Assembly (NCBI GenBank): GCA_019925105.1
Contig: JAHGAU010000030.1
Span: forward strand, 62,001-126,000
DNA length: 64,000 nucleotides
Source: Niebla homalea
Lineage: Eukaryota; Ascomycota; Lecanoromycetes; Lecanorales; Ramalinaceae
Direction: 5' to 3'
Program-made: the position numbers and the translations under genes
The notes under the pieces: model-generated
Databases searched by the model: none
What the model was told of the DNA's origin: nothing
What the model saw: only the letters and a program-made list of their open reading frames with translations
Part shown: in pieces, positions 59,970-64,000 of the stretch
Numbering within the stretch: position 1 is the stretch's first letter
Layout: the number at the start of each line of letters is the position of its first letter

Positions 59970-61247
59970 ATGAGATCTGAGATCAGATGCAAGATTGTCT
60001 CAAGGAGCCGTGGTCTAGAAACTAGAAACTCCGGCCAGTCAAGGTGAACCTCGAAAATGGCGTCGTGTTAAATTAATGCTGAAGTCCGGGCAAAGACGTC
60101 CACAAACAAATCAAGATGATAAGGAGTCCAGCGGTCTATTCCAGTAAGGAGAAAAAGGCTCTTCTGTGTCGATGTGTCTGTGTCTGTGTTTGTGTGTCTG
60201 TCTATGTGTATGCGTATGTACGTGTATGAAAGTGGGAGTGAGAGAATGAGAGAGACAGACAGAGACAGAGAGAGGAGAAGCTTTCAAACTAGACCGAAGT
60301 GGAAAGTCTCAAGCAAATTGTATGCGGAGACCACATGCTCACTGCAGGATCAATGCAGGATCAATGCAAGAGTCGCGTGGGAGACCCTGTAAGTGGGTCA
60401 AAAAATCGGATCGATCGCGGTGCGGAGAATTGATTAGGCTTTTTCGTTGAAGTGCACGTGGCGACTTCACTCATTGTGCATATTATCGTTCATCTGTGAA
60501 ATGAAAACTTCCACCAGTATCAAACATTGGATTTATCTTTTTTGGGGGAAGGAGGGGGAGGGGATTTAGAGAGGGTAGCCTACCTCTCCCCGTTATTCTC
60601 AGCTTCAGCTACGGGATGTCACTATGCCAAATCCATGTCGACCTCGAGCCGCAAAAAAATGCTACCAAGTAAGTGCCTCTTTAGAGCGCCGAATCTCACA
60701 CGGGAGATCATCCTCTGCGAACCTATAAGGCCATGGACCTTTAGACACACCATCTTCGGGGGAAAATTTGCTGTGCCATGTCGTATTCCGACTCTTTCAA
60801 TAATCATTACACCTGTTGTATTACCCTTGTAAGCCACCACCGCCGCCGCCTCCCCCACCCCCTTCGCAATGGCACACTGGTTCCATCTGATTTGGAGACT
60901 AGAACGCGCTACGGAAGCCTGGTCGAAAGACTCACGTTCCTTTCCCGCCTGCCATCCCATCCCAACGAATCGAAGGAACGGTTTTGTGCGGTATTGGGGC
61001 TTAGCACGAACGAACGTGAGCACGAGGCTCCGATGCTGAGTCTGGGCAGCATTTGGCCCAGTCGGAATTCAGTAGGGCCTCCCTCGACAAGGAAGGAAGA
61101 GAGATTAGGCATCCTCTAGCCGGATCGTTGGAGCTGTATAAGATGGCTTGCGAGGCCCCCCCCTTCGTTTCTTCACTGTCTACGTCTGTGCCACGCATTT
61201 GCTAGCCTTTACTTCTTCTTCCCTGTTCAGCCCCTCCCTCAGTCACC
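59970..61247. other. intergenic, promoter of secreted oxidase
   Basis: Contains a GT-rich then GA-rich microsatellite at about 60168-60285 and, at about 61134, a TATAAG element some 110 bp before the oxidase start. No gene is supportable between. Confidence 0.5.
60168..60285. repeat. compound GT / GA microsatellite
   Basis: TGTGTCTGTG-type units are followed by GAGAGACAGAC-type units, with interruptions. Confidence 0.8.
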
Positions 61248-63070
61248 ATGAGGACTCTTTCGACTTTTGCCGCAAGCCTTGCCCTTCTCCAATCCCTTTT
61301 TAGCTCTTTAAGCGTTGCCGCGCCCAGCAACCAGACTGCGCAGCTTCAAAATTGCGTTCGGAAGGCTTTGATTGGGGAGGATGCGCAGAGCAGAATCATT
61401 ACGCCTTCAGATGGAAGATATACGGCTGCTTCGACCGGTGTTATCTTGTATGCGAGCGACCCTTCAACCAAGGTCTTAAGACTGCACCTCTGACCTTCTC
61501 GCAGGTTTTCCGAGTTTCCCGCCCTGGTCGTCTATGCCACTTCCGTCGACGAGATCAGCCCCTTAGTCAAATGTGGCTCAAGTAGCGGGTACAAAGTCAC
61601 ACCACGCTCAGGCGGTCATCAGTGAGTTTCTCTTGAATCCTCGAGGTCATGACAAAAGGATGTCGGGGTACAAGAGGATCCGAGCAATAGTCTGACAGTC
61701 GAGCTTTAGCTTTGAAAATTGGTCGGCTCTGAACGGCACCCTCGTCGTAGACGTCACGCACATTGACTATGTCAAACCGTCTTCCGACGCGAGTACGGCG
61801 ACCATTGCCGCCGGCGCCAAACTTGGCACCATCTACAGTGCCCTCGGCACGACCGGAAAGACTTTCAACGGCGGCATCTGTCCTTCCGTCGCGTTCGGCG
61901 GCTACTTGGGCGTCGGTGGCTACAACATGCAAATGCGATACCTCGGCATGGCCATCGACCATGTCGCCTCCGCACGGCTCGTCCTCGCTGACGGCAGTCT
62001 TGTGACGGCTTCACCAACCCAGAACCCTGATCTGTTTTGGGGCATCCGTGGTGGAGGCACATTCGGATTTATCGTCGACGCCGTCATCAACACCGTCAGT
62101 CTCGACCGCTCGGCCATGGTCTGGATGAACTTCTCCGCCGAGATCCGGCCCGAGGCGACGCAGAAATACCTCGACTGGGCATCCCAGCAAGACCCGTACT
62201 TTAACTCGCAGCTGAACCTCTACAGCAGCACCGCCAGTGTGCTGGGCTGGTACGTGGGCAAGACCAAGGAGGAGCTCACCAGCATCGTTAAGACTTCCGG
62301 CCTCATGGACCTGCCCGGCGCCCAGATCAAGATCTCGGGCAACTGCTCCAACGAGAACAGCCGCAATTTCTGGCTCTACACCCAGACCGAGTGTACCGAC
62401 GACGCGACCGCCCACGAGCTCTTCGACTCGTGGTATAACGTCGTGCCCGACGACTTGGTGCCCCTCCCCGGCGTCACCAACGTTGCCTTCGACGATACCC
62501 CCGTCCTCCCGGACCAGCCCAAGGCACAGCTCTGGCCGCGCATCTCCCTCATCAACAAGACCTATTTCATCACCAAGTCCAAACCCCTGACACCGGCGAT
62601 TGTGAGCTACATCACGAAGATGAGCGGGGAGTTGCCCGCCGAGTTGGCGTTCTGGACCGAGATGACGAGCTTCAATATCAGTGTGCCGGCCACGGGCGCG
62701 TTTGTGTGGCAGAATGAGGCAACGTATCTGTTTCGGTTCGAGGTGACGAGGAGTGAGAATGCAACGTTGGAGGCGATTGGACAGAAATTCATGGATGATT
62801 TGGATGCCTACTTGGTTCCAAAGATTGGGTATGCTTGCGAATCAACCCCTCTCGTTGTCATGTATACGCATTAGGTTCTGACCACGGACGAGTAGGACCG
62901 CAAGCTACTCCGGCTACGTTGACGCGCACATCAGCTCGAACCCGTACACGGCGTACTGGGGCGAGAACGTGTGCAAGCTCTCGCAGATCAAGAAGCGCTA
63001 CGATCCCACCAACTTCTTCACGAACCCCTTCGCGATAGGACCAACGCCGCCGCAGGGTGTACAATGCTGA
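61248..63070 (+). CDS. secreted BBE-like FAD-linked oxidase
   Basis: Four exons, 61248-61447, 61505-61621, 61710-62828 and 62896-63070, encode about 536 aa. Residues 1-24 form a signal peptide ending in SVAA. The FAD domain has PRSGGHH, restored across intron 2 (first covalent His), and GGICPSVAFGGY, whose Cys is the second covalent link, so FAD should be bicovalent. FWGIRGGGTFGF follows. The BBE C-terminal segment has YWGENVCKLSQIKKRYDPTNFF. Several N-x-S/T sites fit a secreted glycoprotein. Secreted BBE-type oxidases of cercosporin and elsinochrome-type clusters help phenol coupling outside the cell. I infer a similar late step. This is the last gene of the cluster before a gene-free end. 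Confidence 0.9.
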
Positions 63071-64000
63071 TTGAGTCTATTGGAGAAGCCAGCGCGTGGG
63101 GACTACCAAGTCTAGAATTGTGTATTTTTCTGAGTCGATATTTGTACCTGTAATCCTCTCTAGGCAATAGACAAAGTTTCCTCTTGCTGAGTGGTGCATG
63201 GATTCGTGTGGAATATGTCGTTCTGGACCACTTCTATTGGACCGGGGTCCATCCAGCTTCCAACACTATGCCTTGAGCACCAAGATTATGTTAACGCTCG
63301 GGTTGCGGTGCTGGGTGCAAAAGGTTGACCAATCCCTGCATTATATAGGATACTAGGATCCCATCCTCGGTAAAGATATCTAATGTTCTTACGGTCACCT
63401 GGCCCCAGACACCCACGATTGTAGACATTGCCTCTATGGATCTATACACGAATGCGGCGCGAATGAGCATCGCCGTAGTCAGTACGAGGAAGGCTCAGAC
63501 CACCGTATCTAAACGTTGGGGAGTTTCAATTGTCAGCGATGCAGAAATTTGGACAGGATATTAACGACTAGAAAGCCACCACAACTCGAGTCGTTGTGGA
63601 CCGACTAGGCCCAGGATACGCCAGAAGATAGACGCTGTATCCAAGCTCGTATCGCAGACGAAAGCGGCCCAGCAAAGGCCGGCCCGAAAAGGGTTATATG
63701 AGCTTGAGGTAGCCTCTCAGGTCTCGAACGTAAATTCCTGTTCGGCATTCTTGCAAGAGGACGTCGGGGCGTCGGGCGCATTAGTATCGATCGAGCTTCA
63801 ATCATTGGTGACGCGATTGTCGTTAAGGGAGGGTTGCCGATTCATCTTAATCTTCAGCGACGAGGCTCTGGTTCCTCGTGGCGATGTTAAGCATGACATG
63901 TTTGCCATCGTCGTCATAAGTATCGTCGATGGATTGGGCGGATACGACCATGTTGCCATCAGCCTGGGAAGGCGTAAATATTGAAGGTGTTGGAAAGGGA
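63071..64000. other. intergenic to window end, no supportable gene
   Basis: Only short frames without motifs. The cluster border cannot be fixed because the window stops here. Confidence 0.45.

Noticed and set aside
34383..63070. Calling this an aflatoxin, sterigmatocystin or dothistromin cluster because of AflR-, OmtA-, NorB- and Ver-1-like genes
   Set aside because: The fatty-acid synthase pair, P450s, VBS-type and other core genes are absent, and the PKS SAT lacks the cysteine needed for a hexanoyl starter.
34383..63070. Calling this the DHN-melanin cluster
   Set aside because: A reductase and scytalone-dehydratase-like protein are present, but the extra OMT, MBOAT and BBE genes and the AflR-like rather than Cmr1-type regulator do not fit plain melanin.

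Overview
The window reads as nuclear DNA of a filamentous ascomycete (Pezizomycotina). Genes are split by short GT-AG introns of about 50-220 nt with CTAAC/CTGAC branch points. The families are typical of that group: a non-reducing polyketide synthase, an AflR-like Zn2Cys6 regulator, a NACHT-ankyrin NLR, HET and DUF7924-type proteins. Decayed repeats show RIP-like C/T and G/A differences. The species cannot be named from the sequence.

Layout. 1-10,100 is gene-poor: tandem repeats, a repeat-bearing coding relic, a wrecked SNF2-type helicase and MITE-like inverted repeats. 10,119-27,669 is an accessory block on the minus strand. It holds a caspase-like (clan CD) gene, a tiny two-exon gene for a secreted six-cysteine knottin-like peptide, a DUF7924-type gene with a 3' frameshift, and a large NACHT-ankyrin NLR broken by two frameshifts inside its repeats, one of them in a nearly perfect 300-bp tandem duplication. 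27,670-34,380 is mostly empty, with a decayed HET gene and a RIP-like repeat pair flanking an AT island.

34,383-63,070 is a secondary-metabolite cluster of eleven genes: NR-PKS (SAT-KS-MAT-PT-ACP-ACP-TE), a cytosolic BBE-type FAD oxidase, a wax-synthase/Tri7-like MBOAT acyltransferase, an NmrA-like protein, an AKR7-type aldo-keto reductase, an AflR-like regulator, an O-methyltransferase, a zinc-independent MDR reductase, a THN/versicolorin-reductase-like SDR, a scytalone-dehydratase-like protein and a secreted BBE-type oxidase. Exons were rebuilt by eye from splice sites and family motifs.

Proposed logic (inference): the PKS makes an aromatic polyketide released by its TE. The SDR plus scytalone-dehydratase pair would perform the reduction/dehydration known from DHN-melanin and anthraquinone pathways. 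OMT and MBOAT decorate hydroxyls, and the two FAD oxidases (one inside, one secreted) could oxidise or couple phenols. This gene set does not match a cluster I can name with confidence. Odd points are a SAT domain without its cysteine, an OMT whose usual catalytic histidine is leucine, a GC-AG intron in the TE, and a foldback element in the middle of the cluster. No P450 or transporter gene is visible in the window.
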